A stretch of 38,228 nucleotides of DNA from Lachnospiraceae bacterium (GTDB lineage Bacteria > Bacillota > Clostridia > Lachnospirales > Lachnospiraceae). The stretch covers positions 1-38,228 of the forward strand of contig JAILRC010000035.1 of the NCBI GenBank assembly GCA_024698485.1. Direction: 5' to 3'. Under the pieces are notes generated by a model. The model searched no databases and was not told the origin of the DNA. It saw only the letters and a list, made by a program, of their open reading frames with translations. Within the stretch, counting starts at the first letter, position 1; every line of letters starts with the position of its first letter. A program made the translations under genes and the position numbers. Shown piece by piece: positions 24,416 through 31,857 of the stretch.

Positions 24416-26185
24416 ATGGCTAAAAGAAATACATTCTTTCAGGATGAAAAAATAGAAAAAAAGATAGACTTTAAGCAGCTCATGAGGACCGTGAAATACG
24501 TTCTTCCATTTAAAAAGACGGTGATCGCGGTGGGCTTGCTGCTGCTGGTGTCTTCCGTAACATCCCTGATCCCGCCCAGACTCCTTAAGATCATCGTGGA
24601 CGTGACGGTGGTGAATGAGGATTACAAACAGCTGGTGATGCTCTGCGGAGCCATGTTCTTCCTGGCGGTGACAGAGATCCTGGTTTCATACATCCAGACA
24701 AAGAAGATGGGAAAAGTGGGATTTTACATCATCTCAAAGATCAGGACCGACATATTTGACAGATTGCAGCAGTTGTCCTTCGATTACTACGACAACAGGC
24801 CCGACGGAAAGATCGTGGTGCGTGTTACTGAGTACATCAACGGTCTGGCTTCCTTCTTCTCCAACTATGTACTCATGTTTGCTGTGTACATTGTCAAGGT
24901 GGTGGTGGTGACGGTGTTCATGCTGTCGCTGAGCCCTCTCCTCACCCTTGTGGTCTTTGCTACAGTGATCCCCATGATCCTGGCCATGTCGCTCTTGAAA
25001 CGCGTCCTTGCAAAGAAGTGGACGGACTTAAGAGCCAAGAACTCCAACAGATCCGCTTTCCTTGTGGAATCCATCATGGGAGAGCAGATCATCAAGAACT
25101 ACAGCCGTATCGAAAAGAACAAGCAGGTATATGACGATATACACATGCAGAGCGTTCATTCCTGGTGGAAGATCGTTCGCCTTTCCAGACTCAATTCGCC
25201 CATCACCATGGGGTTCTGGAACGTGGGGACCCTTGCCATCTTCGGAGTTGCTCTGGCGCTGATCCTGTCCGGAGACACGGCGGTCACGGCAGGTACTGTG
25301 GTGACCTTCACCAGCTACATGACATCCTTTAAGGATCCCATCTCCCAGATCGCCAACATCATCCAGGAGCTTGCTCAGGTGAGCTCCAACCTGGAACAGG
25401 TCTTCGGAACCATCGACTATCCCCTTGACATTGCGGACAAGGAAGATGCGGTGGAACTGGGGGACATTGAGGGCAGAGTGGATTTTGAAAATGTCACTTT
25501 TGAATATGACGAGGGCGTGCCTATTCTGGAGAACTTCGACCTTCATGTGGATCCCGGAAAGACCGTGGCACTTGTGGGACATACGGGCGCAGGAAAGACT
25601 ACGGTCATCAACATGCTCACAAGATTCTATGACGTGAAGCAGGGTGCGGTGAAGATAGACGGCATCGATGTAAGGGACATCAAGCTCAGATCCCTTAGAA
25701 ATAAAGTGGGTGTCCTTATGCAGGATCCCTTCATTTTCAAAGGCACCATCATGGACAACATCCGCTACGGAAGATGGGATGCCACGGATGAAGAATGCAT
25801 ACGGAGCGCAAAACTCATACATGCGGACAAGTTTATAGAACGATTCCCCGGCGGATATGACCATATGCTGGAGGAAAGAGGTTCAGATCTTTCCGCGGGA
25901 GAGAGACAGCTCATCAGTTTTGCCAGGATCGTGCTGAAAGATCCTGCCATCATCATCATGGATGAAGCCACCAGCGCCATTGACACGGAAACCGAGATGA
26001 TCATAAAGGAAGCCCTGGACGAGCTCACAAAGGACAAGACCACTTTCATCGTTGCTCACAGGCTCTCCACCGTCAAAAATGCCGACAGGATACTTTACAT
26101 CGGAAACAAAGGCATCCTGGAGTCGGGAACCCATGAAGAGCTTATAGAGAAAAAGGGCTATTACTACGAACTGGCCCGTATATGA
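24416..26185 (+). CDS. heterodimeric ABC exporter subunit with intact Walker B
   Basis: 589 aa. Six-helix exporter domain then ATPase domain: Walker A GHTGAGKTT, Walker B IIMDEATSAID with D516 and catalytic E517, H-loop VAHRLSTV. The signature is LSAGERQ (L492-Q498) instead of LSGGQ. That weakened signature faces the partner's degenerate Walker B, while this subunit's good Walker B faces the partner's good signature. The two genes are 15 bases apart and clearly form one transporter. ATG is preceded by CGAGG. A HAD phosphatase follows 15 bases later in the same direction. Confidence 0.94.
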   Translation: MAKRNTFFQDEKIEKKIDFKQLMRTVKYVLPFKKTVIAVGLLLLVSSVTSLIPPRLLKIIVDVTVVNEDYKQLVMLCGAMFFLAVTEILVSYIQTKKMGKVGFYIISKIRTDIFDRLQQLSFDYYDNRPDGKIVVRVTEYINGLASFFSNYVLMFAVYIVKVVVVTVFMLSLSPLLTLVVFATVIPMILAMSLLKRVLAKKWTDLRAKNSNRSAFLVESIMGEQIIKNYSRIEKNKQVYDDIHMQSVHSWWKIVRLSRLNSPITMGFWNVGTLAIFGVALALILSGDTAVTAGTVVTFTSYMTSFKDPISQIANIIQELAQVSSNLEQVFGTIDYPLDIADKEDAVELGDIEGRVDFENVTFEYDEGVPILENFDLHVDPGKTVALVGHTGAGKTTVINMLTRFYDVKQGAVKIDGIDVRDIKLRSLRNKVGVLMQDPFIFKGTIMDNIRYGRWDATDEECIRSAKLIHADKFIERFPGGYDHMLEERGSDLSAGERQLISFARIVLKDPAIIIMDEATSAIDTETEMIIKEALDELTKDKTTFIVAHRLSTVKNADRILYIGNKGILESGTHEELIEKKGYYYELARI

Positions 26186-26200
26186 TAAAGGAGAAACATT

Positions 26201-26857
26201 ATGCCAAGATACACAGTGGCCGTTTTTGATATGGACGGCACAATACTCAACACACTTGATGATATGACCGTTGCCTGCAATTACACCCTTGGCAGGATGG
26301 GTATGCCCCTTCGCACCATCGATGAGATCCGCATGTTTGTGGGAAACGGGATCCCGAAGCTGGTGGAACGCATAGCTCCTGCGGGAACTGACGAAGAAAC
26401 CTTAAAAAAGATGCTGGACATCTTCATGCCCTTCTATTCCGCTCACAGCATGGACAAGACGGGACCCTATGCCGGGATACCCGAACTCCTTAAGAAACTT
26501 AAGGACCGGGGTATCAAGCTTGCCTGTGTTTCCAACAAAGCGGATGCTGCCATGAGAAAACTCTGCGACGGATTCTTCAACGGTCTTTTTGACGATGCGG
26601 AGGGTGAAAGAGCGGGAGTGAACAAGAAGCCCGCACCCGACATGGTCTGGGCTGCATTGGAAAAGATGGGGGCAAAAAAAGAAGATGCGGTCTACATCGG
26701 AGATTCCAATGTGGATTATGAGACTGCCGTTAATTCCGGCCTTGACTGCATATCCGTATCCTGGGGGTTCAGAAGCCGCAAGTTCCTTGAAGATCTGGGA
26801 TCCAAGTGCATCGTGGACAGCCCCGAAGAGGTTTTTAAAGTGATCATGAATGAGTGA
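26201..26857 (+). CDS. HAD-superfamily phosphatase (phosphoglycolate phosphatase-like)
   Basis: 218 aa. Motif I is FDMDGTILNT (nucleophile D10, D12), motif II CVSNKAD, motif III lysine in NKKPAPD and motif IV IGDSNVDYETA. The helical cap between about 20 and 85 places it with Gph/PpaX-type enzymes that hydrolyse small phosphoesters in the cytosol. The exact substrate cannot be told. AAAGGAGAAAC precedes the ATG, and the gene follows the exporter pair without a terminator, so it is probably in the same operon. Confidence 0.9.
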   Translation: MPRYTVAVFDMDGTILNTLDDMTVACNYTLGRMGMPLRTIDEIRMFVGNGIPKLVERIAPAGTDEETLKKMLDIFMPFYSAHSMDKTGPYAGIPELLKKLKDRGIKLACVSNKADAAMRKLCDGFFNGLFDDAEGERAGVNKKPAPDMVWAALEKMGAKKEDAVYIGDSNVDYETAVNSGLDCISVSWGFRSRKFLEDLGSKCIVDSPEEVFKVIMNE

Positions 26858-26886
26858 TTGCCAAAAGGGACGGGGAATCTTATAAT
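26858..26886 (+). promoter_or_regulatory. promoter overlapping the end of the HAD gene
   Basis: TTGCCA (26858-26863), 17 bases, TATAAT (26881-26886). The -35 starts one base after the HAD stop codon. A start site near 26893 gives a very short leader before ATG 26908 and excludes the in-frame GTG at 26854. Confidence 0.7.
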
Positions 26887-26907
26887 GTATTTCAAATGGA
26901 GAAGAAT

Positions 26908-27426
26908 ATGCATCCCGTAAGACATTTTATGACAATCACAAAACACAGACACCTGGTGATAAAATACTGTTTTAAAGCAGGCATAGGCTTTCAGGGCCTG
27001 TTCCATGACCTTTCCAAGTACTCTCCCACAGAGTTCATTCCCGGGGCGAAGTACTGGACGGGGAAACATTCCCCCATCAAGGATGAGAGGAAAGATGCAG
27101 GGTACAGCCTTGCCTGGATGCATCACAAAGGCAGGAACAGACATCACTATGAGTACTGGATGGACGCAGACCCCGTGACCAAGGAACTGGTGCCGGTGCC
27201 TATGCCCGACAGATACATAAAAGAAATGTTCTGCGACCGTCTGGCGGCTACCAAAGTCTACATGGGAAAAGACTACAGGCAGGATGAACCTTTAAAGTAC
27301 CAGCGGTGGGAGTCCTCCTTCTGGAAGATCCATCCGGAGACTGCGGAAAAACTGGTTTTCCTTCTTGAAATGCTGGCGGAAAAAGGCGAAAAAGAAACAT
27401 TTAAATACATTAGGAAATGGACCTGA
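26908..27426 (+). CDS. DUF5662 family protein
   Basis: 172 aa from ATG 26908, which has GGAGAAG in front and lies just downstream of a good promoter; an in-frame GTG at 26854 would put the promoter inside the gene. Residues HPVRHFMTITKHRH, GLFHDLSKYSPTEF and AWMHHKGRNRHHYEYW place it in DUF5662. The repeated His/Asp pairs (HDLSKYS and the HHKGRNRHH cluster) look like a metal site similar to an HD-type fold, which would suggest a cytosolic hydrolase, but no activity can be assigned. It is a single-gene unit. Confidence 0.8.
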   Translation: MHPVRHFMTITKHRHLVIKYCFKAGIGFQGLFHDLSKYSPTEFIPGAKYWTGKHSPIKDERKDAGYSLAWMHHKGRNRHHYEYWMDADPVTKELVPVPMPDRYIKEMFCDRLAATKVYMGKDYRQDEPLKYQRWESSFWKIHPETAEKLVFLLEMLAEKGEKETFKYIRKWT

Positions 27427-27442
27427 GAAGGTCCGTTTTTTT
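27419..27442 (+). terminator. rho-independent terminator overlapping the DUF5662 stop codon
   Basis: GGACC (27419-27423) pairs with GGTCC (27430-27434), six-base loop, then G and seven Ts. Confidence 0.75.
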
Positions 27443-27497
27443 ATTACATTTTATACGGAAAAACAACGAAAAATCACGAAAAAATCAAAAAAATCAT

Positions 27498-27525
27498 TTG
27501 ACAAAGGATTCTCTTTGATTATAAT
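27498..27525 (+). promoter_or_regulatory. consensus sigma-A promoter of the DUF6465 gene
   Basis: TTGACA (27498-27503), 16 bases, TATAAT (27520-27525). Both hexamers are perfect, making this the strongest-looking promoter in the window. The leader before the ATG is about 75 bases and AT-rich. Confidence 0.85.
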
Positions 27526-27607
27526 GTACTAAAGCACTATTATGCTGAAAAAATTACACATTTGCAGGGGAAATTAAAAGAATTTTTGTAAAAAAAGGAG
27601 AAAGATA

Positions 27608-27964
27608 ATGGCAGCAAAGAAAACTACTACAGAAACAGAAGCAAAAAAGACTGTTGCAAGGACAACTGCAACAAAGACTGCAGCAGCAAAGACAGCAGCA
27701 AAGTCCGAAGAAGTAAAAGAAACTCCCAAGGCTGAAGCAAAGCCCGCAAAGGCTGCAAAGGAAATAAAGACAAAGATCGCCGTACAGTTCGGCGGCAAGG
27801 GCTATGAGACCGATGATTTCGTAAAGATGGCAAAGGATGTATGGACCTTCGATCTTAACAGAGAAGTTGCAGACCTTAAGCAGATCGATCTTTATGTAAA
27901 GCCCGAAGAGAACAAGGTTTACTACGTATTCAACGGCAGTGAGCTGGGTTCCTTCGACATCTGA
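27608..27964 (+). CDS. DUF6465-type protein with histone-like Ala/Lys tail
   Basis: 118 aa in two parts. Residues 1-55 are almost entirely Ala, Lys, Thr and Glu (AAKKTTTETEAKKTVART, KTAAAKTAAK), like the tail of histone H1 or phasin-type proteins. Residues about 56-118 form a compact domain (KIAVQFGGKGYETDDFV, LYVKPEENKVYYVFNG) matching the small DUF6465 family common in Lachnospiraceae. The function is unknown; a nucleoid or polymer-binding role is only a guess from the tail. A perfect promoter, AAAAAAGGAGAAAG ribosome site and strong terminator suggest abundant expression of a single gene. Confidence 0.8.
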   Translation: MAAKKTTTETEAKKTVARTTATKTAAAKTAAKSEEVKETPKAEAKPAKAAKEIKTKIAVQFGGKGYETDDFVKMAKDVWTFDLNREVADLKQIDLYVKPEENKVYYVFNGSELGSFDI

Positions 27965-27990
27965 AAAGCAGATAAGAGAGAAAACATACA

Positions 27991-28028
27991 AAAAGAGACA
28001 CGGGAAAAGTCCCGTGTCTCTTTTCTTT
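27991..28028. terminator. bidirectional terminator between convergent genes
   Basis: AAAAGAGACACGGGA (27991-28005) and TCCCGTGTCTCTTTT (28010-28024) form a 15-bp stem with a four-base loop. T-runs occur on both strands, so it can end the DUF6465 gene and the minus-strand mscS-type gene. Confidence 0.9.
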
Positions 28029-28050
28029 ATTATGACCCCGGGGTATATGT

Positions 28051-28965
28051 CTATTTGTCCAGATGTACATCCAGCTGATTGAAGGGGATCTCAATGTTGT
28101 TTTCCAGAAAAGCGTTGTTGATGGTTTCCTGGAGTCGCCATTTGGTGGTCCAGAAATCCGAGGAGTTCACCCACACGCGGAAACCGATGTTCAGTGAACT
28201 GTCTCCGAATTCTCCCAGGAAGACAGTGAGACCTTTATCTTTCAGGGTGGAAGCGTCTGCTTCGTATATGCCCGTAAGAATGTCCTTGACCTTTTGGATG
28301 TTTGTGCCGTAAGCCACAGGAAGAGTGAGGTCCAGACGGCGCTGCTTCTCGTGGGAAACGTTGGTGATGGTACTGTTGGAGATGGTTCCGTTGGGCACCA
28401 CGATGGTCTTGTTGTCGGGGGTGCGGAGGGTGGTGTAGAAAATGTCGATGGATTTTACAGTTCCTTCAACGCCGCAGGTCACGATGTAGTCTTCAACAAC
28501 GTAGGGCTTCAGCACCAGGATCAGAACGCCTCCCGCAAAGTTGGAAAGGCTGCCCTGAAGAGCCAGACCGATGGTGAGGCCCACGGAGCCCAGAACCGCA
28601 ACTATGGTGGTGGTTGCTATGCCGAAGATCTCAAAGATGGCAAATATGGTGAGACCGTAAAGCCCGATCTTTATGAGAGACAGGAGGAAACTTTCCACGC
28701 CTTTCTCCATTTTGGTCTTTTCCATGGCTTTCCGGGTGATGTTGATGACCACGGATATGAGTTTTCGGCAGATGATGTACAGGACAATGGCCAGCACGAA
28801 CTTTAAAAGCCCGGGAGCTACTACTGTGATCAAAAAGTCCTGTAAATTTACAAGACTTGTTCTGGCATATTCCGCTATGTCATCCCCTACGTTGGTCGCG
28901 TCGGAGATCACCGTCTGCTCGGCGGCTACGGTGAAAAGTGAGAAAGATCTGTTCAAAAAGGGCAT
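28051..28965 (-). CDS. small mechanosensitive channel, MscS family
   Basis: 304 aa on the minus strand. Three hydrophobic segments (about residues 50-75, 95-120 and 125-150) lead to the pore-lining helix and its continuation GSVGLTIGLALQGSLSNFAGG, which has the Gly/Ala packing of MscS TM3. The beta domain follows (VVEDYIVTCGVEGTVKSIDIFYTTLRTPDNK, in short VEGTVKSIDIFYT and VVPNGTISNSTITN). It opens under membrane tension to release solutes in hypo-osmotic shock. Length is typical (E. coli MscS 286 aa). GGAGGT lies six bases before the ATG. This is the only clear minus-strand gene here. Confidence 0.94.
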   Translation of the reverse strand: MPFLNRSFSLFTVAAEQTVISDATNVGDDIAEYARTSLVNLQDFLITVVAPGLLKFVLAIVLYIICRKLISVVINITRKAMEKTKMEKGVESFLLSLIKIGLYGLTIFAIFEIFGIATTTIVAVLGSVGLTIGLALQGSLSNFAGGVLILVLKPYVVEDYIVTCGVEGTVKSIDIFYTTLRTPDNKTIVVPNGTISNSTITNVSHEKQRRLDLTLPVAYGTNIQKVKDILTGIYEADASTLKDKGLTVFLGEFGDSSLNIGFRVWVNSSDFWTTKWRLQETINNAFLENNIEIPFNQLDVHLDK

Positions 28966-29005
28966 TTTGAAACCTCCGATATTCTATGATCTGTGATTTC
29001 TGTTA

Positions 29006-29014
29006 ATTATAGCA
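29006..29014 (-). promoter_or_regulatory. extended -10 promoter of the mscS-type gene
   Basis: Read on the minus strand, TGCTATAAT occupies 29014-29006, an extended -10 about 40 bases before the start. No clear -35 is present, which extended -10 promoters can tolerate. Confidence 0.5.
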
Positions 29015-29031
29015 TATCCTTTCACCTCATG

Positions 29032-29060
29032 TTGACTTTTTTTGTTTCTTATTGTATTAA
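29032..29060 (+). promoter_or_regulatory. promoter of the Crp/Fnr-radical SAM operon
   Basis: TTGACT (29032-29037), 17 bases, TATTAA (29055-29060), divergent from the mscS promoter. Confidence 0.6.
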
Positions 29061-29131
29061 ATAGATAAATGTTGTTTTTACAACAGAATAACATGAACAT
29101 AGAATATATCATTTTTGTCACGGAGGTCTGT

Positions 29132-29842
29132 ATGGAACAAAAATGTTACAGCGAAGCCGCAAAATGCCTGAATGTACGTGGTATGCTGGAAAAATGTGTG
29201 CTTTTTAAAGGAATAGGACCGGAAGAGATCGATGATCTCATGAACTGCATGAACGGACAGGTTTTTCATTACGATAAGGGAGAGTATCTTTTCAGGGCGG
29301 GACAGTCCATCAGCCGGGCATATATTCTGCTCAACGGCCGTATCATTGCAGAGCAGGTGGACTACTGGGGCAACAGGGACATATTGCAGGAATTCGGTCC
29401 GGGAGAACTGGTGGCAGTGAACTATGCCATCGTTGACGCGGAAGCGGTGCCTACAGATGTAATGGCTCTGGAAGAATCCTGCGTTCTCACGGTGGAGGCG
29501 GAAAGGCTCATAAAAGTCTGCGACAGAGGCTGTGCCTGCCACAACAAGGTAAAGGACAATCTCATCATGATGCTTTCTTCAGGCAACAGGTCCCTGGCGC
29601 AGAAACTGCGTCATGTGTCCAAGCGTTCCACCAGAGACAAGTTGATCTCCTATCTCACGGACAGCGCCATAGCGGCAGGGAAAATGGAATTTGACATCCA
29701 TCTTGACCGGCAGCAGCTGGCAGATTATCTGGCTGTGGACAGGAGTGCCATGAGCGCCGAGCTTTCCAGAATGAAGAGTGAAGGAATGCTGGATTACAAG
29801 AAGAATCATTTTGTTTTACATGTCAGGGAAGAAGCTGTATGA
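29132..29842 (+). CDS. Crp/Fnr-family transcription regulator
   Basis: 236 aa from ATG 29132, preceded by CGGAGGT; an in-frame ATG at 29069 has no ribosome site and is close to the promoter. The N-terminal cyclic-nucleotide-binding-like beta-roll spans about 15-130 (LFKGIGPEEIDDLM, YDKGEYLFRAGQSISRAYILLNG in part). The HTH_Crp domain is near 170-215 (LDRQQLADYLAVDRSAMSAELSRMKSEG). Several Cys near the start and a CDRGCACH stretch (about residues 130-137) are unusual, but an Fnr-type cluster is not certain. The stop overlaps the radical SAM start by 4 bases. Confidence 0.92.
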   Translation: MEQKCYSEAAKCLNVRGMLEKCVLFKGIGPEEIDDLMNCMNGQVFHYDKGEYLFRAGQSISRAYILLNGRIIAEQVDYWGNRDILQEFGPGELVAVNYAIVDAEAVPTDVMALEESCVLTVEAERLIKVCDRGCACHNKVKDNLIMMLSSGNRSLAQKLRHVSKRSTRDKLISYLTDSAIAAGKMEFDIHLDRQQLADYLAVDRSAMSAELSRMKSEGMLDYKKNHFVLHVREEAV

Positions 29843-30741
29843 CGGAAGATGAGAAGAACTTAAAAGAAAAAGGTTACCGGTCTCTTGATTCGGAAATGAA
29901 GAGACGTTTCGGCACAAAGGTCTACAAGATCTCGCTGGATGCAGGCACCACATGCCCCAACCGTGACGGAAAATGCGGTTACGGCGGATGCATCTTCTGC
30001 GCCGACGAGGCCTATGCCGTTTCCGCACTGAGCATTGCAGAACAGCTGAAAGCCGCAAAAGAAAAGGTCTCTGCCAAGATAAAGAACGGAAAATACATCG
30101 CCTACTTCCAGTCCCACACCAACACCTACGGAGATCTTGAAAGGCTGGAAAAGATGTTTGCGGAAGCCATGGAGGATCCGGAGGTGGTGGCTCTTTCTCT
30201 GGGCACAAGGCCTGACTGCATCGGAGACGATGTGACGGAAATGCTGACAAGGCTCAACAAAAAGAAACCCGTATGGGTGGAACTGGGCCTGCAGACCATA
30301 CATGAGAGAACTGCGGAACTCATCAACAGATGCTACTCCCTGTTTGTTTTTGAAGAGGCATATGCCAAGCTTAAGGCAGCGGGTCTTGAGGTGATAGTCC
30401 ATGTGATCATCGGACTTCCCGGGGAAAGTAAGGAAGATGTGAGGAAAACCGTCAGGTACCTTGCTGATCTTGAGCCCCGTCTTGACGGCATAAAACTTCA
30501 GCTTCTTCACGTACTCAAAGGAACACGCCTGTACGAAATGTACACTGAGAACCCCGACATCATTCATCATTTCTCAATGGAAGAATATGTGGACTTTGTG
30601 GCAGAACTTGTAGCCATGCTCCCGAAGGAGACCGTGGTGCACAGGCTCACAGGGGACGGGCCGAGAAAGTTGCTGGCAGAACCCCTTTGGACCACGGACA
30701 AGAAGAGGGTGATGAATGAGATGAGAAAGAGATTGAAATGA
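29839..30741 (+). CDS. radical SAM protein, TIGR01212/YhcC family
   Basis: 300 aa. The N-terminus carries GTTCPNRDGKCGYGGCIFC with Cys at 39, 46, 51 and 54, the cluster-binding pattern of the YhcC family. It continues with YFQSHTNTYG, GTRPDC, WVELGLQTIHERT and HVIIGLPGES, all family hallmarks. The family is of unknown substrate and uses S-adenosylmethionine radical chemistry in the cytosol. Length is normal for YhcC. It overlaps the Crp/Fnr gene (ATGA), so expression is coupled to that regulator. Confidence 0.92.
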   Translation: MTEDEKNLKEKGYRSLDSEMKRRFGTKVYKISLDAGTTCPNRDGKCGYGGCIFCADEAYAVSALSIAEQLKAAKEKVSAKIKNGKYIAYFQSHTNTYGDLERLEKMFAEAMEDPEVVALSLGTRPDCIGDDVTEMLTRLNKKKPVWVELGLQTIHERTAELINRCYSLFVFEEAYAKLKAAGLEVIVHVIIGLPGESKEDVRKTVRYLADLEPRLDGIKLQLLHVLKGTRLYEMYTENPDIIHHFSMEEYVDFVAELVAMLPKETVVHRLTGDGPRKLLAEPLWTTDKKRVMNEMRKRLK

Positions 30742-30805
30742 ATCGAAATTATATGCAATCTTTCGTCAGAAGAAAAACACTTGTTTTTTTTGGCTAATAA
30801 TGATA

Positions 30806-30828
30806 ATATAATTATGACATAATTATAT
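30806..30828 (+). promoter_or_regulatory. operator/promoter of the brnTA operon
   Basis: ATATAATTA (30806-30814) and TAATTATAT (30820-30828) are perfect 9-base inverted repeats around TGACA, 15 bases before brnT. TATAAT (30807-30812) lies inside the first arm. BrnA-type antitoxins repress their own operon, so this is the natural operator. Confidence 0.65.
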
Positions 30829-30843
30829 GAGGGGCGGGCAGAT

Positions 30844-31128
30844 ATGAACGAAATAACGTTTGGATGGGATGATAACAAAAACGCTATCAACATAGTTAAA
30901 CATGGAATTTCTTTTGAGGAAGCCAAGACTGTTTTTTATGACGAAAATGCTTTGGTTATTGCAGATCCTGATCATTCTGCCGATGAGGACAGATTCATAA
31001 TCCTTGGTTTTAGCACTTCGGCAAATCTTCTTGTTGTTTGCCACTGTTATAGGGAAGATGATATGGTGATCAGGCTGATTTCAGCCAGACGAGCAACGAC
31101 ATCCGAGGAAAAGAATTATTATGAATAA
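30844..31128 (+). CDS. brnT: BrnT-family ribonuclease toxin
   Basis: 94 aa, the usual BrnT length. FGWDDNKNAINIVKHGISFEEAKTVF is the diagnostic N-terminal region (W-D-x-N-K followed by K-H-x-x-F), and RLISARRATTSEEKNYYE is the typical C-terminus with the Arg and Tyr residues expected for the RelE-like fold. It is an RNase that slows translation when unbound. The antitoxin gene begins just after its stop. A palindromic operator and a GAGGGGCGGG sequence precede the ATG. Confidence 0.92.
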   Translation: MNEITFGWDDNKNAINIVKHGISFEEAKTVFYDENALVIADPDHSADEDRFIILGFSTSANLLVVCHCYREDDMVIRLISARRATTSEEKNYYE

Positions 31129-31147
31129 TTTGAAGGAGGTTGATACT

Positions 31148-31357
31148 ATGAGAGATGAGTATGATTTTTCAAAAGGAACAAAGAATCCCTATTACAGTAA
31201 ATTAAAGAAACAGATAACCATAAATATTGATGTCGAAACTATTGATTATTTCAAGGCACAGGCTCAGCAGACCGGAATCCCTTATCAGGTACTCATTAAT
31301 AGCTATCTTGGTGATTGTGCAAAGAATAATAGAGAGCTTTCTGTAGTATGGAAATAA
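31148..31357 (+). CDS. brnA: BrnA-family antitoxin
   Basis: 69 aa from ATG 31148, eight bases after AAGGAGGT; an ATG at 31121 overlapping the brnT stop would add nine residues but has no ribosome site. ISEPYYSKLKK-like start (NPYYSKLKKQITINID) is followed by a ribbon-helix-helix-like segment TIDYFKAQAQQTGIPYQVLINSYL. It binds and neutralises BrnT and probably represses the operon at the palindrome upstream of brnT. It is slightly short for BrnA. Confidence 0.88.
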   Translation: MRDEYDFSKGTKNPYYSKLKKQITINIDVETIDYFKAQAQQTGIPYQVLINSYLGDCAKNNRELSVVWK

Positions 31358-31444
31358 TCCTGCTTTTCTGACAAGTTTATTCTAAACTCTCACGCAAAGG
31401 GGGGTAAAATTAGTTTCAAACGCCCCCTATGGCTCATTTTCTCA

Positions 31445-31474
31445 TTGACGCGGGTTTAAAAGCGGTGATATAAT
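31445..31474 (+). promoter_or_regulatory. promoter of the small basic protein gene
   Basis: TTGACG (31445-31450), 18 bases, TATAAT (31469-31474), 32 bases before the ATG. Confidence 0.75.
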
Positions 31475-31506
31475 CCAAGCAAAGAGCTACACAGGGAGGT
31501 AGAAGA

Positions 31507-31680
31507 ATGAACAACAAGCAGAATCGCCAGGCTGGTTTTGAGGCCATGGCAAGAGGAAATAAAAAAGCAAATCCCGGAGCCAACGGCGGCAAGAACAACG
31601 CCAAGGTCAACAGCGGCGCTGTGAACACCAACGTTAAGGGCGGCCAGGCAGTTCGCCGTCAGGGACAGAGAGGTCAATAA
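31507..31680 (+). CDS. small basic Gly/Asn-rich protein, 57 aa, unrecognised
   Basis: ATG 31507 to TAA 31678-31680. It begins MNNKQNRQAGFEAMARGNKK and ends VRRQGQRGQ. The composition is mainly Asn, Gly, Lys, Arg, Gln and Ala, with no Cys, Trp, Tyr or Ile and only one Phe. No membrane segment is present and the charge is strongly positive, so it is probably cytosolic and may bind nucleic acid. I do not recognise a family. The gene is convincing because it has its own promoter (TTGACG-18-TATAAT), CAGGGAGGT ribosome site and 10-bp terminator, all correctly spaced. Its size makes it easy to miss in automatic annotation. Confidence 0.78.
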   Translation: MNNKQNRQAGFEAMARGNKKANPGANGGKNNAKVNSGAVNTNVKGGQAVRRQGQRGQ

Positions 31681-31693
31681 GATCCGAAACCTT

Positions 31694-31728
31694 AAAGAGC
31701 CACATAGACCGTGGCTCTTTTCTTTTTT
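31694..31728 (+). terminator. rho-independent terminator
   Basis: AAAGAGCCAC (31694-31703) and GTGGCTCTTT (31711-31720) form a perfect 10-bp stem, followed by TCTTTTTT. Confidence 0.9.
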
Positions 31729-31765
31729 ACTATTTATCCTTTAAAAACTGTCAATTATCCTTTTG

Positions 31766-31825
31766 TGATACAATAAATTAATTTTTGGGTGATAATGCCA
31801 CTATCCGGGTCGGGAATAGTTCCCG
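31766..31825 (+). promoter_or_regulatory. candidate promoter and leader hairpin of the second membrane GH3
   Basis: TGATACAAT (31766-31774) is an extended -10 embedded in TTTTGTGATACAAT; the upstream region of the first permuted GH3 has the related TTTGTGATAAT. Further down, CCGGG (about 31806-31810) and CCCGG (about 31823-31827) can pair around GGGAATAGTTCCC-type sequence in the leader. Confidence 0.4.
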
Positions 31826-31857
31826 GCTTATAAATAATTTCTAACGGGAGGAACTTT

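Noticed and set aside
28035-28044. ACCCCGGGGT palindrome after the mscS-type gene
   Set aside because: Short, isolated and next to a far stronger bidirectional terminator; no evidence of function.
31380-31435. GGGGGG/CCCCC pairing after brnA as a terminator
   Set aside because: Long loop and no T-run; too weak to call.
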